Positions 25,296 to 34,252 of a stretch of 64,000 bases of DNA are shown one piece after another. The notes beneath the pieces are model-generated. The model was given only the letters and a program-made list of their open reading frames with translations, was not told the DNA's origin and made no database searches. A program made the translations under genes and the position numbers. The DNA comes from Bin87 sp965116565. GTDB taxonomy: Bacteria; Chloroflexota; Dehalococcoidia; Lucifugimonadales; UBA3495. Within the stretch, counting starts at the first letter, position 1; each line of letters starts with the position of its first letter. The stretch covers positions 3,100,001 through 3,164,000 of the forward strand of contig OZ220699.1 of assembly GCA_965116565.1 (NCBI GenBank), written 5' to 3'.

Positions 25296-26708
25296 ATGGA
25301 TTCCCCGATTAAATTCGGTACCGACGGTTGGCGCGGGATAATCGCTGAGGATTTCACGTTTGCGAACGTCCGGCGGTGCGCGCAGGGATTGGCCGACTAT
25401 CTTCGCGCAGTGGGTTCCGCCAGCAATGGGTTGGTCGTAGGGTACGATACGCGCTTTGCATCGAGGGAGTTCGCGGAGACGGTGGCGTCGGTGGTGTCGG
25501 CCAGCGAGATTCCCGTGTTTCTGTGCAGTCAGCAGGCGCCGACGCCCGTGGTGAGCCACCATGTGGTGCAACGCAACGCAGCCGGCGGGGTGGTTATCAC
25601 TTCGAGCCACAATCCGGCGGCCTGGAGTGGGTTCAAGTTCAAGTCTGAGGAGGGCGGCAGCGCGAGCCAGGCCGTTACCGATGTGCTCGAGCTATGCATC
25701 GACTCAGCCGGCGCGCCCAAATACTTGGCTCTGGATGACGGTCGCAAACTGGGATTGATACGCGACGTGGACCCGAATCCGGCGTACCGAGAATCCATCG
25801 CGGGCCTGGTCAACCTGGAGGCGATACGCAACGCCGGTTTGAGCGTGATGGTCGATGCCATGCACGGCGCCGGTGCGGGTTACATCGCCGAATTGTTGCA
25901 GGGCGGGCGGACGTCGGTGAAAGAGCTTCGAGGCGAGCCCAACCCGGCGTTCCCCGGCATGGCACAGCCGGAACCCATAGCTCACAATCTGGAAGAACTG
26001 TGCCGTCACGTTCCCGCTGATGGCGCGTCCGTCGGACTGGCGCTGGACGGCGACGCGGACCGGATCGGATTGGTGGATGAAAACGGGCGATTCGTGAGCA
26101 CACTGGAGGTGTTTTCCCTGCTGGCGTTATACCTCATGGAGAGAGGCGATCGTGGGCCGCTGGTCAAAGGCGTGACCGCGTCGCTGATGCTCAACAAGCT
26201 CGCCGACAGGTATGGCGTTGCCATTGCCGAAATGCCGGTGGGGTTCAAAAACATTGGCCCTCGCTTTGTAGAGGTGGACGCCATCCTGGGCGGCGAGGAG
26301 AGTGGCGGCTACGCGTTCCGGGGCCACATTCCGGAACGGGACGGCATCCTCAGCGGCCTTTACTTGCTGGAGTATATGGCGACCAGCGGTCTCACGGCAT
26401 CGGCTCTGGTCGAGCATCTATTCGAGACCGTGGGCGAGCATCACTATCAGCGACGGGATGTGAAATTTGACCCGGATGCGCGCTCTGTAATCATGAATCG
26501 GATCGCTGATTCACCCCTCTCAGAATTGGCTGGTATGACGGTGCAGGACGTGGACGACATCGACGGCCGGCGGTGGAAGTTCGACTCCGGTTGGGTTGCG
26601 GCCCGCTTCTCCGGAACAGAACCGCTCCTCCGCATCTATTGCGAGGCTGATTCGGCGGAGAACGTTAACCGTCTGCTGGACGCGATGCAGGAACATCTGG
26701 GCGTTTGA
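25296..26708 (+). CDS. Phosphohexomutase (phosphoglucomutase/phosphomannomutase family)
   Basis: The 470-residue protein is an alpha-D-phosphohexomutase that swaps phosphate between C1 and C6 of a hexose. The four domains show FGTDGWRGIIAEDF, the phosphoserine loop TSSHNPAAWSGFKFK, the Mg loop ALDGDADRIGLVDE, the sugar loop GGEESGGYAFRGHIPERDG and the phosphate loop ARFSGTEPLLRIY. Substrate choice between glucose, mannose or glucosamine cannot be settled from these motifs. It is flanked by two RDD proteins. Confidence 0.92.
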   Translation: MDSPIKFGTDGWRGIIAEDFTFANVRRCAQGLADYLRAVGSASNGLVVGYDTRFASREFAETVASVVSASEIPVFLCSQQAPTPVVSHHVVQRNAAGGVVITSSHNPAAWSGFKFKSEEGGSASQAVTDVLELCIDSAGAPKYLALDDGRKLGLIRDVDPNPAYRESIAGLVNLEAIRNAGLSVMVDAMHGAGAGYIAELLQGGRTSVKELRGEPNPAFPGMAQPEPIAHNLEELCRHVPADGASVGLALDGDADRIGLVDENGRFVSTLEVFSLLALYLMERGDRGPLVKGVTASLMLNKLADRYGVAIAEMPVGFKNIGPRFVEVDAILGGEESGGYAFRGHIPERDGILSGLYLLEYMATSGLTASALVEHLFETVGEHHYQRRDVKFDPDARSVIMNRIADSPLSELAGMTVQDVDDIDGRRWKFDSGWVAARFSGTEPLLRIYCEADSAENVNRLLDAMQEHLGV

Positions 26709-26757
26709 CATCAAACCGAAATGTAGAGCCGACCGTATCTTTCAGTAAGGGGAGATC

Positions 26758-27089
26758 ATGGAAACTGCCAGTCCTTTGCGTCGGTTGTTCGCGACTATCC
26801 TCGACGGAATACTGTTTTCATTACGCTGGTCATCGGCTACATCCTCTGGTGGTTGATCGTGTTAGCCCGTGGACAAACTCCAGGAAAGCAATTGCTGGGA
26901 ATCTACCCGATTGGGCGGGATGGAGACCGCGCCGGCTGGGGGACTATGTTCGTCCGCCAAGTCGTCAACTGCGCTGCCCATGGCTTTGTGATCGGATCTT
27001 TCGCGGACGCCATCCTGCTCTTGTTGGACGACCAGGACCATCGCTCACTGTCCGACCGGGTGGCGAGCACCATCATAGTCCGCAACTGA
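26758..27089 (+). pseudogene. RDD-family membrane protein gene interrupted by a one-base frameshift
   Basis: ATG 26758, 1 nt after AAGGGGAGAT, opens METASPLRRLFATILDGILF, then runs into an early stop. One base back, from the TTTT at 26815-26818, another frame continues with FITLVIGYILWWLIVLARGQ, TPGKQLLGIYPIGRDG and DHRSLSDRVASTIIV. The joined product of about 110 residues is a textbook RDD domain (TPGKxLLGI, then SLxDxxAxT). Adding one T to the run restores it. Either a true frameshift mutation or a homopolymer sequencing error is likely. Confidence 0.7.
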
Positions 27090-27179
27090 ACGCGGACCAT
27101 CGCCATCCATATGTTTGCCATCAACCCCAATGTCACGTTCTGCGGACGATGATCCGCTGCCTCTACAGGAGGTGAAACA

Positions 27180-28100
27180 ATGGCGATTCCTGCCAACTCT
27201 GCCGATACTTCTCCATCACTCCTTGAGCGCATCGCGGCACGGCGCGGTATCTTGATCGCGGTGGGCATCGCCGCCGTTGCGTACGCCATCGCGGTCATCG
27301 GAGCCCTCGTCGTCCGCGATTCGACCGGCATAGATGGCGTCAACCGCTTTGTGGAAATGTTGTCCGGGTCTTCAGGTTCCGGCATCAGCAACGTGGGCAT
27401 CAAATTGGGATTCGCTTTCGCGGTGGGCGCGGCATCGGCCGTCAATCCCTGTGGTTTCGCGATGCTGCCCGCCTATCTGGGGTTGTACGTCAGCGGCGGC
27501 AACCAGGACGACGAGCGCAGGCGGCCCTTACGTCTCGTCAGCAGGGCCGTCATGGTCGGGTTGTCCGTGTCCCTGGGTTTCGTCGCGTTGTTCGGCGCCG
27601 TGGGATTGATTCTGGCATTCGGATCGCAGGCGGTGGTGGTCGCGGCCCTCCCATACGTTGGGCTGGCGATCGGCGTTCTGCTCATCGGGGCTGGCGCATA
27701 CATGGCCAGCGGAGGAAAACTCTACACGAGCCTGGCGCAACGCGCGGCATCCCGGGTCGGGGACCCAAGCCAGTTGAATATCCCCGGATACGTGCTGTTT
27801 GGAGTCAGCTACGGCCTGGCTTCTTTGAGTTGTACGCTGCCGCTGTTCCTTGCCGTGCTTGGCGTCGGAGCGGGCCTTTCCTCGGGGTTTCTGGAGACCC
27901 TGGGCCAGTTCGTGCTGTACGCCGCCGGAATGGGCAGCGTCATCATGATTCTGACTCTGGGGATGGCGGTGGCGCGTACCGTGCTGCTGCGGTGGATGCG
28001 TGCGGCGTTGCCGTACGTGGGGGTCGTCGGCGCCTGGTTGATGGTGGTAGCCGGGACCTACATCGTGTTTTACTGGCTGACCCTCGGGGACCTGCTGTAA
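27180..28100 (+). CDS. CcdA/DsbD-type transmembrane electron carrier
   Basis: This 306-residue membrane protein has about seven helices. The hallmark NPCGFAMLPAYLGLYVSGG holds the first redox Cys, and the second lies in GLASLSCTLPLFLAVLG, the same spacing as in CcdA and the central domain of DsbD. Such proteins pass electrons from cytoplasmic thioredoxin across the membrane for cytochrome c or thiol-redox work. An N-terminal helix precedes the core. AGGAGGTG lies 6 nt before the ATG. No cytochrome genes are adjacent. Confidence 0.9.
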   Translation: MAIPANSADTSPSLLERIAARRGILIAVGIAAVAYAIAVIGALVVRDSTGIDGVNRFVEMLSGSSGSGISNVGIKLGFAFAVGAASAVNPCGFAMLPAYLGLYVSGGNQDDERRRPLRLVSRAVMVGLSVSLGFVALFGAVGLILAFGSQAVVVAALPYVGLAIGVLLIGAGAYMASGGKLYTSLAQRAASRVGDPSQLNIPGYVLFGVSYGLASLSCTLPLFLAVLGVGAGLSSGFLETLGQFVLYAAGMGSVIMILTLGMAVARTVLLRWMRAALPYVGVVGAWLMVVAGTYIVFYWLTLGDLL

Positions 28101-28105
28101 AGATG

Positions 28106-28133
28106 AAGGGGCGATCCGTTGGTCGCCCCTTTC
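28106..28133. terminator. Bidirectional terminator; AGGGGCGA hairpin repeat, copy 2
   Basis: AAGGGGCGATC, loop CGTT and GGTCGCCCCTT form an 11-bp stem with one G-T pair. It lies between the convergent ccdA and rpsI genes and has the same arms as the hairpins at 23156 and 61145. Confidence 0.8.
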
Positions 28134-28156
28134 CAGACTGCCAGTAGGGTTGCCCG

Positions 28157-28567
28157 TTAGCGCTTGGTGTACTGTGGGGCGCGGCGGGCACGCTTGAGTC
28201 CGTACTTCTTGCTTTCCTTGACGCGCGCATCCCGGGTGATGAACCCGGCACGCCGCAGACCGGACTTGAGCGCGGGGTCGGACACCACCAAAGCCCGGGC
28301 GATGCCGTGTCGGATCGCCTCAGCTTGGGCATTCACTCCGCCGCCTTTCACCTGGGCCTGAACGCGGAATCGACCGATCGTTCCTGAGATAGCAAACGCT
28401 TCCCGTATGGTGGACTGCCAGGGAAGCCAGTTGAAGTATTCTTCCATGGGCTTGTCGTTGATGATGATCGCCGTCCCGTCGTCGGGGTAAAGCCGGACCT
28501 TTGCGATCGCTGACTTTCGTCGACCCGTAGCGTAGAAATACTGTTGCGATTCAGTCTGCAACACCAT
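28157..28567 (-). CDS. rpsI: 30S ribosomal protein S9
   Basis: The 136-residue protein has the S9 blocks YFYATGRRKSAIAKVRLYP, GGGVNAQAEAIRHGIARAL and the basic tail KKYGLKRARRAPQYTKR that reaches the P-site tRNA. It is last in the long minus-strand ribosomal cluster, after rplM, the order usual in bacteria. Confidence 0.98.
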   Translation of the reverse strand: MVLQTESQQYFYATGRRKSAIAKVRLYPDDGTAIIINDKPMEEYFNWLPWQSTIREAFAISGTIGRFRVQAQVKGGGVNAQAEAIRHGIARALVVSDPALKSGLRRAGFITRDARVKESKKYGLKRARRAPQYTKR

Positions 28568-28612
28568 TAATTACCTGCCTTTCCTTGGATAATTACTGGG
28601 AGTGTTCAGGAA

Positions 28613-29044
28613 TCATTCCGTAACGCCCACCTGGGCTTCGTGAGGATGCTGGTCTCCAGCGTACACCCGAAGCCGGCGCAGCATCTGGCGACCCTGCTTG
28701 GTGGACGGCAGCATGCCCTTGACGGCCAGATAAACGACGCGTTCCGGCCGCTGCTCCATCATGTCCCTCATCAGGAATGACTTGAGATTGCCGACGTATC
28801 CACTGTGCCGGTAGTACATCTTCTGCATCAACTTGCGGCCGGTAACCCGAACCTTGTCGGCATTGATGACCACTACGTGGCAACCTGTGATCACATGCGG
28901 GGTGTAGTCGGGTCGGTCCTTGCCCTGGAGTGCGACAGCGACCTGACGTGCCAGGCGGCCCAGGCTAATGCCGGTCGCGTCGATGACTCGCCATTCGTCG
29001 GACACATCTCCGGCTTTTGCGAAATACGTGCTAGCGCGCTTCAT
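28613..29044 (-). CDS. rplM: 50S ribosomal protein L13
   Basis: The 143-residue protein matches L13: WRVIDATGISLGRLARQVA, VVINADKVRVTGRKLMQKMY, RHSGYVGNLKS and VKGMLPSTKQGRQMLRRLRV. The gene overlaps the end of truA by 14 nt (29031-29044), so the two are probably translationally coupled. Confidence 0.98.
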   Translation of the reverse strand: MKRASTYFAKAGDVSDEWRVIDATGISLGRLARQVAVALQGKDRPDYTPHVITGCHVVVINADKVRVTGRKLMQKMYYRHSGYVGNLKSFLMRDMMEQRPERVVYLAVKGMLPSTKQGRQMLRRLRVYAGDQHPHEAQVGVTE

Positions 29045-29951
29045 GTTTTTCCCTAACCCTCAAGTTCAACAGATGGTCGTATTTTGGGTAATAGACGGCT
29101 CTCAGGCACAATCCCTTGGCAGGGAGTGTCCTGATTTGCCCCTGGTTTTCGATTCGTCCCGCGAGTGTTTCCGCCATAGCGTGTACTGGAAGTTTTCCCT
29201 TGCCGATCTCCAACAGAACTGCGTTCACCCGCCGTATCTGGTGTCTGAGGAACCCGCTTGCGGAGCAGTCGATGGTAAGCACGTTCGGGGCGCTTGGATG
29301 ACAATTGATTTCCCACTTCAGGACTTTCCGAACAGCGCTCCTTTCAATTGGATAGCCCGCCGAAACCTGGCGAAAATCCCTGAGGCCGAGGAGGCTGGTG
29401 GCCGCTCTGCGTATGCGTTGAAGATCTAGCCTGCCTGTCTCCAAATGATGCGTCCGCCGCAGTAGCGGTGATCCAACGCCCCGGTTGAGGATGCTGTAAC
29501 GATACTCCCGGTGACCCGCGTCGTACCTGGAGTGAAATTCAAAAGGCGCATCAAAGGTGCGAACGACGCGTATCGACGGAGGAAGGTAAAAGTTCAGAGC
29601 GGCGGTCAGGGTGTCGGGACGCAGGGTGCTTGCGGTGGCAAAATCCACCACCTGACCGATAGCGTGCGCTCCCGCATCCGTGCGGCTCGCACCCCTGATC
29701 CTGATGGGAACACCGGTGACCCTCCCGACGGCTGTTTCCAGTTCGTTTTGTATGGTGCGGGAACCCACCTGTACCTGGAATCCGGCGAATTCTGTCCCGT
29801 CATACTCCACAACCAAAGCAACACGGCGAGGCGTTCCGTTGGAGGCGCGTTCAGATGTGGTGCAACTGTTCAGCGATGGCAATCCCTCGTGTGGCCTGGG
29901 TATGGCGAAAGCAGCGGGTGCAGTCGTTGCCGATCGGCCGGCCGCAATCAC
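29031..29951 (-). CDS. truA: tRNA pseudouridine(38-40) synthase
   Basis: TruA isomerises uridines 38-40 in the tRNA anticodon arm. The core starts RRVALVVEYDGTEFAGFQVQ, contains the catalytic Asp in RGASRTDAGAHAIGQVVDF, YNPRV-region equivalents such as FEFHSRYDAGHREYRYSI, and FLRHQIRRVNAVLLEIGKG. The GTG at 29951 overlaps the rplQ stop (GTGA), giving 306 residues with about 40 extra N-terminal ones. A TTG 23 codons later, close behind GAGGGA, is an alternative start. Position between rplQ and rplM is common in bacteria. Confidence 0.94.
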   Translation of the reverse strand: MIAAGRSATTAPAAFAIPRPHEGLPSLNSCTTSERASNGTPRRVALVVEYDGTEFAGFQVQVGSRTIQNELETAVGRVTGVPIRIRGASRTDAGAHAIGQVVDFATASTLRPDTLTAALNFYLPPSIRVVRTFDAPFEFHSRYDAGHREYRYSILNRGVGSPLLRRTHHLETGRLDLQRIRRAATSLLGLRDFRQVSAGYPIERSAVRKVLKWEINCHPSAPNVLTIDCSASGFLRHQIRRVNAVLLEIGKGKLPVHAMAETLAGRIENQGQIRTLPAKGLCLRAVYYPKYDHLLNLRVREKHEAR

Positions 29952-30301
29952 ACCAACTCGATGACAGCCATAGAGGCCCCGTCGCCCTGACGCGGTCCCA
30001 ACTTGATGATGCGGGTGTACCCGCCCGGACGTTCGGCATAGCGCGGCCCGAGTTCATCGAAGACTTTGGCCACGGTTTTCTTACTGGGTACCTGGCTCAA
30101 TGCAACACGCCGATTGTGGAGGGTGCCTTTCTTGCCGTGGGTGATCAACTTCTCTGCCATCACCCTGGTTTCCTTAGCCTTGGCCAGCGTAGTGGTGATG
30201 CGCTCGTGCTGGATTAGATCCACGGTCAGGCCACGCAGGAGGGCTTTCCTCTGGTCCTTGTACCGGCTAAGTTTGCGCCCGGCGACGCGGTGAGAGGCCA
30301 T
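29948..30301 (-). CDS. rplQ: 50S ribosomal protein L17
   Basis: The 117-residue protein has the L17 opening MASHRVAGRKLSRYKDQRKA with LLRGLTVDLIQHERITTTLA, and ends YTRIIKLGPRQGDGASMAVI-ELV. It follows rpoA by 2 nt and its stop overlaps the truA GTG. Confidence 0.98.
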   Translation of the reverse strand: MASHRVAGRKLSRYKDQRKALLRGLTVDLIQHERITTTLAKAKETRVMAEKLITHGKKGTLHNRRVALSQVPSKKTVAKVFDELGPRYAERPGGYTRIIKLGPRQGDGASMAVIELV

Positions 30302-30303
30302 CG

Positions 30304-31392
30304 TTATTCTCCATCGTCATCATAGTCAAGATCGTCGTCATCGGGATCGAACACCAACGATCCACCGGTGAAATTTCTCACGTCATCGGCAAAGCCGGGG
30401 TCCGCCTGGAGGTCATCGCCGGAACCGGCAGAGCTCACGCCAAGCTCGGTCAGTTTGCCCTGCAATTCCTCCAACGATTTCTGACCAAAGTTTCGGATGT
30501 TCAGCAGGTCCTCGGTGCTGAGATCAAGAACTTGGCCCACACGGTCCAGTTTGGCACGCTTCAGGCAGTTCAACGTCCGCGAGGACAGGTCCAGTCGCTC
30601 GATGGGCATCAGATACACTTCGGATGCGACCGACAAATTGGCAACGTCCAACGCGGCGTCGCCAGGGCGGCTCAACTGGTTGAACATGAAGAAATGCTGC
30701 ACCAGGTTTTCCGAGGCTTCCTGGATGGCGGACAGAGGCGTGATAGCTCCGTCGGTCCACACCTGAAGGATGAGGCGTTCCCAGTCGGTCTGTTGACCCA
30801 CCATCATACGCTCTACGGAGTACTCGACTCTGCGGACGGGGTTGTAAATGGCATCGACGGGAAGCACACCCACCGGCAAGCCGGATGCGCCGTCTCCCTG
30901 GGTAACCTGCTGGTAGCCTTTGCCGGACTCAACGTTGAATTCGATGGACAGGGAAACATCCGGGCTGTCCAAAGTGGCCAAATGCAATTCAGGGTTTACG
31001 ATCTGGAAGTCGCTGGCGGTTGAAATATCGCCGGCGCATACCCTGCCCTCTCCGGCGACGTCCAATCTCATCTTGCCCGGGCGTTTGGCCAAGGCGTGGA
31101 TCCGTATGCGCTTGACGCTCAGGAGGAGGTCCATCACCTCCTCTTTTACGCCGGGGATGACCGTGTATTCGTGGGGTACGTCTTCGATCTTGACCCAGGT
31201 CACGGCCGTGCCCTGAATCGAACTCAGAAGCAGTCGACGCAGAGGGTTCCCCACCGTAGTAGCGAACCCGCGCTCCAACGGTTCCAACGCGACGCACGCG
31301 TAAGTGTCGTTGCTTTCAATTACCCTGATCGAAGGGGTTGGGATTTCGGGTTCCGATTCCCGCAATGGCGGGAGAATTTGGGGATTCAGCAT
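30304..31392 (-). CDS. rpoA: DNA-directed RNA polymerase subunit alpha
   Basis: This is the assembly and activator-contact subunit of RNA polymerase. The N-terminal domain shows LERGFATTVGNPLRRLLLSS and DAIYNPVRRVEYSVE; the C-terminal domain shows LSSRTLNCLKRAKLDRVGQ and LLNIRNFGQKSLEELQGKL, the DNA- and factor-binding alpha-CTD. At 362 residues it is longer than the usual 310-330 because of an acidic tail ending VFDPDDDDLDYDDDGE. It sits in the alpha operon after rpsD. Confidence 0.98.
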   Translation of the reverse strand: MLNPQILPPLRESEPEIPTPSIRVIESNDTYACVALEPLERGFATTVGNPLRRLLLSSIQGTAVTWVKIEDVPHEYTVIPGVKEEVMDLLLSVKRIRIHALAKRPGKMRLDVAGEGRVCAGDISTASDFQIVNPELHLATLDSPDVSLSIEFNVESGKGYQQVTQGDGASGLPVGVLPVDAIYNPVRRVEYSVERMMVGQQTDWERLILQVWTDGAITPLSAIQEASENLVQHFFMFNQLSRPGDAALDVANLSVASEVYLMPIERLDLSSRTLNCLKRAKLDRVGQVLDLSTEDLLNIRNFGQKSLEELQGKLTELGVSSAGSGDDLQADPGFADDVRNFTGGSLVFDPDDDDLDYDDDGE

Positions 31393-31399
31393 TCAGCGG

Positions 31400-32026
31400 C
31401 TACCTCGAGTAGTACTCGACGATGAGGCGGGAGTCGATAGTGTCGGGCAGTTCGTTATCAGGGGGTAGGGATACGATTTCTCCTTCCATTTTGTTGAGAT
31501 CCAGCGACAACCAGGTAGGGAGCGTACGTCGAGGCAGACCGTCGGTGCGGTCGGCGAAGAACTCCCGGTTCCTGGAACTCTCAGTCCAGGCAATGGTCTG
31601 GCCAGGCTTCACCAGGAATGACGGAATATCGGTCTTCCGACCGTTCACGGCGAAGTGGCCGTGCTGGACCATCTGGCGGGCCTGCTTGCGTGAATCTGCG
31701 AACCCGAAGTGGTATATGACGTTGTCCAGCCTGCGCTCCAGCGTGCGGAGCAGGTTATTGCCGGAGATGCCCGGGGTGTTGAAGGCGTCGGACATGTACT
31801 TGCGGAACTGGCCTTCCATAACGCCGTACATCTGGCGGGCCTTCTGTTTTTCCCGCAAATGCACGCCGTAGTCTGAAACGCGCCGCCGCCGATTGCCGCC
31901 GCCTCCCGGCGGGACATGGCGTCGTTCGATCGCGCAACGCGGCGAGAAACAGCGGTCCCCTTTGAGAAACAGCTTTTCTCCGGCCCGTCGGCAGAGTCGG
32001 CAAGATGGTCCTGTGTATCTTCCCAT
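31400..32026 (-). CDS. rpsD: 30S ribosomal protein S4, zinc-finger form
   Basis: The 208-residue S4 has the S4 RNA-binding domain RRLDNVIYHFGFADSRKQAR with MVQHGHFAVNGRKTDIPSF. Its N-terminus carries four cysteines (CRLC and CFSPRC, residues 9, 12, 26 and 31), the zinc-binding form known from Thermus, rather than the Cys-free form. S4 often represses its own operon; an 8-bp hairpin lies just upstream at 32055-32080. Confidence 0.98.
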   Translation of the reverse strand: MGRYTGPSCRLCRRAGEKLFLKGDRCFSPRCAIERRHVPPGGGGNRRRRVSDYGVHLREKQKARQMYGVMEGQFRKYMSDAFNTPGISGNNLLRTLERRLDNVIYHFGFADSRKQARQMVQHGHFAVNGRKTDIPSFLVKPGQTIAWTESSRNREFFADRTDGLPRRTLPTWLSLDLNKMEGEIVSLPPDNELPDTIDSRLIVEYYSR

Positions 32027-32054
32027 ATCTATCTTTCCGTAGGTGTTTCGAATT

Positions 32055-32080
32055 CACACTCCTGCTCTCACCGGAGTGTG
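32055..32080 (-). other. Hairpin between rpsK and rpsD
   Basis: CACACTCC, a 10-nt loop and GGAGTGTG pair perfectly over 8 bp, 29 nt before the rpsD start. It could be a translational control or mRNA processing element in the alpha operon; no known S4-binding pseudoknot is evident. Confidence 0.45.
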
Positions 32081-32104
32081 CGGTTCGGAGGCGCGTTAGG
32101 TTCG

Positions 32105-32488
32105 TTAGACTCGGCGGCGTTTGGGCGGCCGAACCCCGTTGTGGGGAATCGGCGTCACGTCCCGTATGCTGGTCACGTATAGGCCGGCGCCTTGCAGAGC
32201 GCGGATGGCTGGTTCGCGTCCAGATCCCGGGCCTTTGATGTAAACGTCGATGTTCCGCATGCCCATGTCTACGCCACGACGGGCTGCCTGCTCGGCGGCG
32301 CGTTGTGCCGCGAAAGCCGTTCCCTTGCGGGAGCCGCGGAAACCCACTGTACCGGAACTGGTCGATGCCACCACGTTGCCATCAGGGTCGGTAAGACTGA
32401 CCAACGTGTTGTTGAACGTGGAGTAGATGTAAGCGCGGCCCTGGGGAATCGAGCGGCGCTCTCGCCGTCGGGTGCGTGGTCGGGGCAT
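32105..32488 (-). CDS. rpsK: 30S ribosomal protein S11
   Basis: The 127-residue protein matches S11: RAYIYSTFNNTLVSLTDPDG, TVGFRGSRKGTAFAAQRAAE, GPGSGREPAIRALQGAGL, and the tail TPIPHNGVRPPKRRRV. It lies between rpsM and rpsD as in most alpha operons. Confidence 0.98.
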   Translation of the reverse strand: MPRPRTRRRERRSIPQGRAYIYSTFNNTLVSLTDPDGNVVASTSSGTVGFRGSRKGTAFAAQRAAEQAARRGVDMGMRNIDVYIKGPGSGREPAIRALQGAGLYVTSIRDVTPIPHNGVRPPKRRRV

Positions 32489-32553
32489 CTCTAATTACCT
32501 CTTGGGTCCTGTATCCGTTGAGTGAACGTGGGCATTCCCGCCCACGTCGGATG

Positions 32554-32946
32554 TTACTTCTTACCGCCGGTGCGGCGACCGCGTCCGGCAACCGTGCGGC
32601 GCGCGCCCTTTCGCGACCGGGCGTTGGTACGGGTGCGCTGGCCGTGAACCGGAAGGTTGCGCCGGTGGCGCAGCCCGCGATAGCTGCCGATGTCGATCAG
32701 CCTGCGAATATTCTCGTTGTGTTCCCGCCGCAGGTCGCCTTCGGTGATGTAGTCCTGGTCAACAATCACACGGATCCTGTCTAGCTGTTCCTCGGAGAGG
32801 TCGCTCATGCGCGGAGGCATTCCGACGTCCAGGTTGGCCTTGCCGACGATCTCGATGGCCTTGGTGGGGCCGATTCCAAATATGCTCCGCAGTGCGATGT
32901 GGGCTCGCTTGCGGTCAGGTACGTCAACTCCAGCGATGCGAACCAT
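32554..32946 (-). CDS. rpsM: 30S ribosomal protein S13
   Basis: The 130-residue S13 starts at ATG 32946 (MVRIAGVDVPDRKRAHIALR) behind GAGGAGA; the frame is open 17 codons further up but without family support. It has FGIGPTKAIEIVGKA, YRGLRHRRNLPVHGQRTRTN and a basic C-terminus. Confidence 0.98.
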   Translation of the reverse strand: MVRIAGVDVPDRKRAHIALRSIFGIGPTKAIEIVGKANLDVGMPPRMSDLSEEQLDRIRVIVDQDYITEGDLRREHNENIRRLIDIGSYRGLRHRRNLPVHGQRTRTNARSRKGARRTVAGRGRRTGGKK

Positions 32947-33027
32947 TTCTTCTCTCCTCTGCTCCGGTTGAATGTTCCCGTAGGAACTGGGAACCATTCG
33001 TGGCTCCCGGATTTCGTGCCAGTTTTC

Positions 33028-33141
33028 TCATCCCTGGCGTTGAGCGTGTTTGCTGTTTACGCAGATGATGCGAACCCTGCCCTTCCGCCGGATGATCCGG
33101 CAACGGTCGCAGCGGGGTTTGACGGACGCGGACACTTTCAT
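33028..33141 (-). CDS. rpmJ: 50S ribosomal protein L36
   Basis: This 37-residue protein reads MKVSASVKPRCDRCRIIRRK, then GRVRIICVNSKHAQRQG. It keeps the zinc ligands Cys11, Cys14, Cys27 and His32, so it is the zinc-bound (C+) form. It is located between infA and rpsM, its usual place. Confidence 0.97.
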   Translation of the reverse strand: MKVSASVKPRCDRCRIIRRKGRVRIICVNSKHAQRQG

Positions 33142-33160
33142 GGTTGACAATCCTTGGCCG

Positions 33161-33379
33161 TTATTTGAACCGATAGGTTATACGGCCACGACTCAGGTCG
33201 TAAGGTGAAAGTTCGACCAGCACGCGGTCTCCGGGCAACACCCTGATGAAGTGCATGCGGATTTTGCCCGAGATGTGGGCAAGGACCTGGTGGTCATTGG
33301 GCAATTCGACGCGGAACATGCCGTTGGGCAGCGCTTCCGTCACTTGCGCCTCAACCTCGATAGCTTCTTTTTTAGCCAT
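33161..33379 (-). CDS. infA: Translation initiation factor IF-1
   Basis: The 72-residue OB-fold protein has the IF-1 sequence EVEAQVTEALPNGMFRVELP, GKIRMHFIRVLPGDRVLVEL and SPYDLSRGRITYRFK. It binds the ribosomal A site during initiation. Order map-infA-rpmJ-rpsM is standard. Confidence 0.98.
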   Translation of the reverse strand: MAKKEAIEVEAQVTEALPNGMFRVELPNDHQVLAHISGKIRMHFIRVLPGDRVLVELSPYDLSRGRITYRFK

Positions 33380-33437
33380 AAACGAGCCTACTTTCGCTGA
33401 ATCAGTCGCCTGTGGGCGAATGCAGCAGATGTGAGAA

Positions 33438-34247
33438 TCAGTCGTGGAAAGTCAGGATTTTCGGGCCGTCTTTCGTAATTGCCAGCGTATGCTCGAAGTG
33501 GGACGACAACGCTCCATCGGCAGTGACGACCGTCCAGTCGTCATCCAGGATCCTGGTATCTTCCGTGCCCAAGTTCAACATGGGCTCAATACAGATGCAC
33601 ATTCCAGGCCTGAGCAAAACACCCTTGCCTGGTTCTCCATAATTCGGTACCTGGGGATCCTCGTGGAGGAAACGGCCTATGCCGTGTCCAACGAATTGGC
33701 GCACCACACCGTAGCCGCGTTCGCTGGCATACCCTTCGACCGCCGCGCCAATGTCGCCTATACGGTTGCCCGGTTGGGCTGCTGCGATGCCTGCGTAGAG
33801 GCTTGCCTTGGTGTCGTCCAGCAGGCGTTGGGCTGCTTCATCGATCTCGCCGACTGGTACCGATATTGCCGCGTCACCTATAAATCCGTCGATGGTAGCG
33901 CCCACATCCATTTTTATGATGTCGCCCTCCTTGAGGACGCGTTTGCCCGGAATGCCATGAACGATTTCTTCATTCACGGACGCACAAATTGTGCCGGGGA
34001 AACCCTGGTAGCCCAGGAACGCAGGGACGGCTCCCATGCTCCTTATGTTCTTTTCGGCGATTCGGTTCAGCTCTCCGGTTGTGATGCCGGGTTCAACCGA
34101 GCGTTTGAGGAGAGCAAGAGTTGATCCGACGATGGCGCCGGCGCGCTCCATAGCTTCCATCTCGCGACGGGACTTGATCGTAATGCCGCCCGTGTACGAA
34201 GACGGTGAATTGGAGGCTGTTTTCCGTTTGGTCTGATTTTCCACCAT
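33438..34247 (-). CDS. map: Type I methionine aminopeptidase
   Basis: This enzyme removes the N-terminal Met from new proteins. The 269-residue protein has the five metal ligands in KMDVGATIDGFIGDAA (two Asp), GHGIGRFLHEDP (His), CICIEPML (Glu) and SSHFEHTLAIT (Glu), with substrate residues in HGIPGKRVLKEGD. The first 25 residues (MVENQTKRKTASNSPSSYTG) are an extra, probably flexible, extension. It lies between adk and infA. Confidence 0.97.
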   Translation of the reverse strand: MVENQTKRKTASNSPSSYTGGITIKSRREMEAMERAGAIVGSTLALLKRSVEPGITTGELNRIAEKNIRSMGAVPAFLGYQGFPGTICASVNEEIVHGIPGKRVLKEGDIIKMDVGATIDGFIGDAAISVPVGEIDEAAQRLLDDTKASLYAGIAAAQPGNRIGDIGAAVEGYASERGYGVVRQFVGHGIGRFLHEDPQVPNYGEPGKGVLLRPGMCICIEPMLNLGTEDTRILDDDWTVVTADGALSSHFEHTLAITKDGPKILTFHD

Positions 34248-34252
34248 TATAA

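Noticed and set aside
26758..27089. Programmed -1 frameshift in the RDD gene
   Set aside because: The site GTTTTCA is not a proper slippery heptamer and no downstream stimulatory structure was seen; a mutation or sequence error is simpler.
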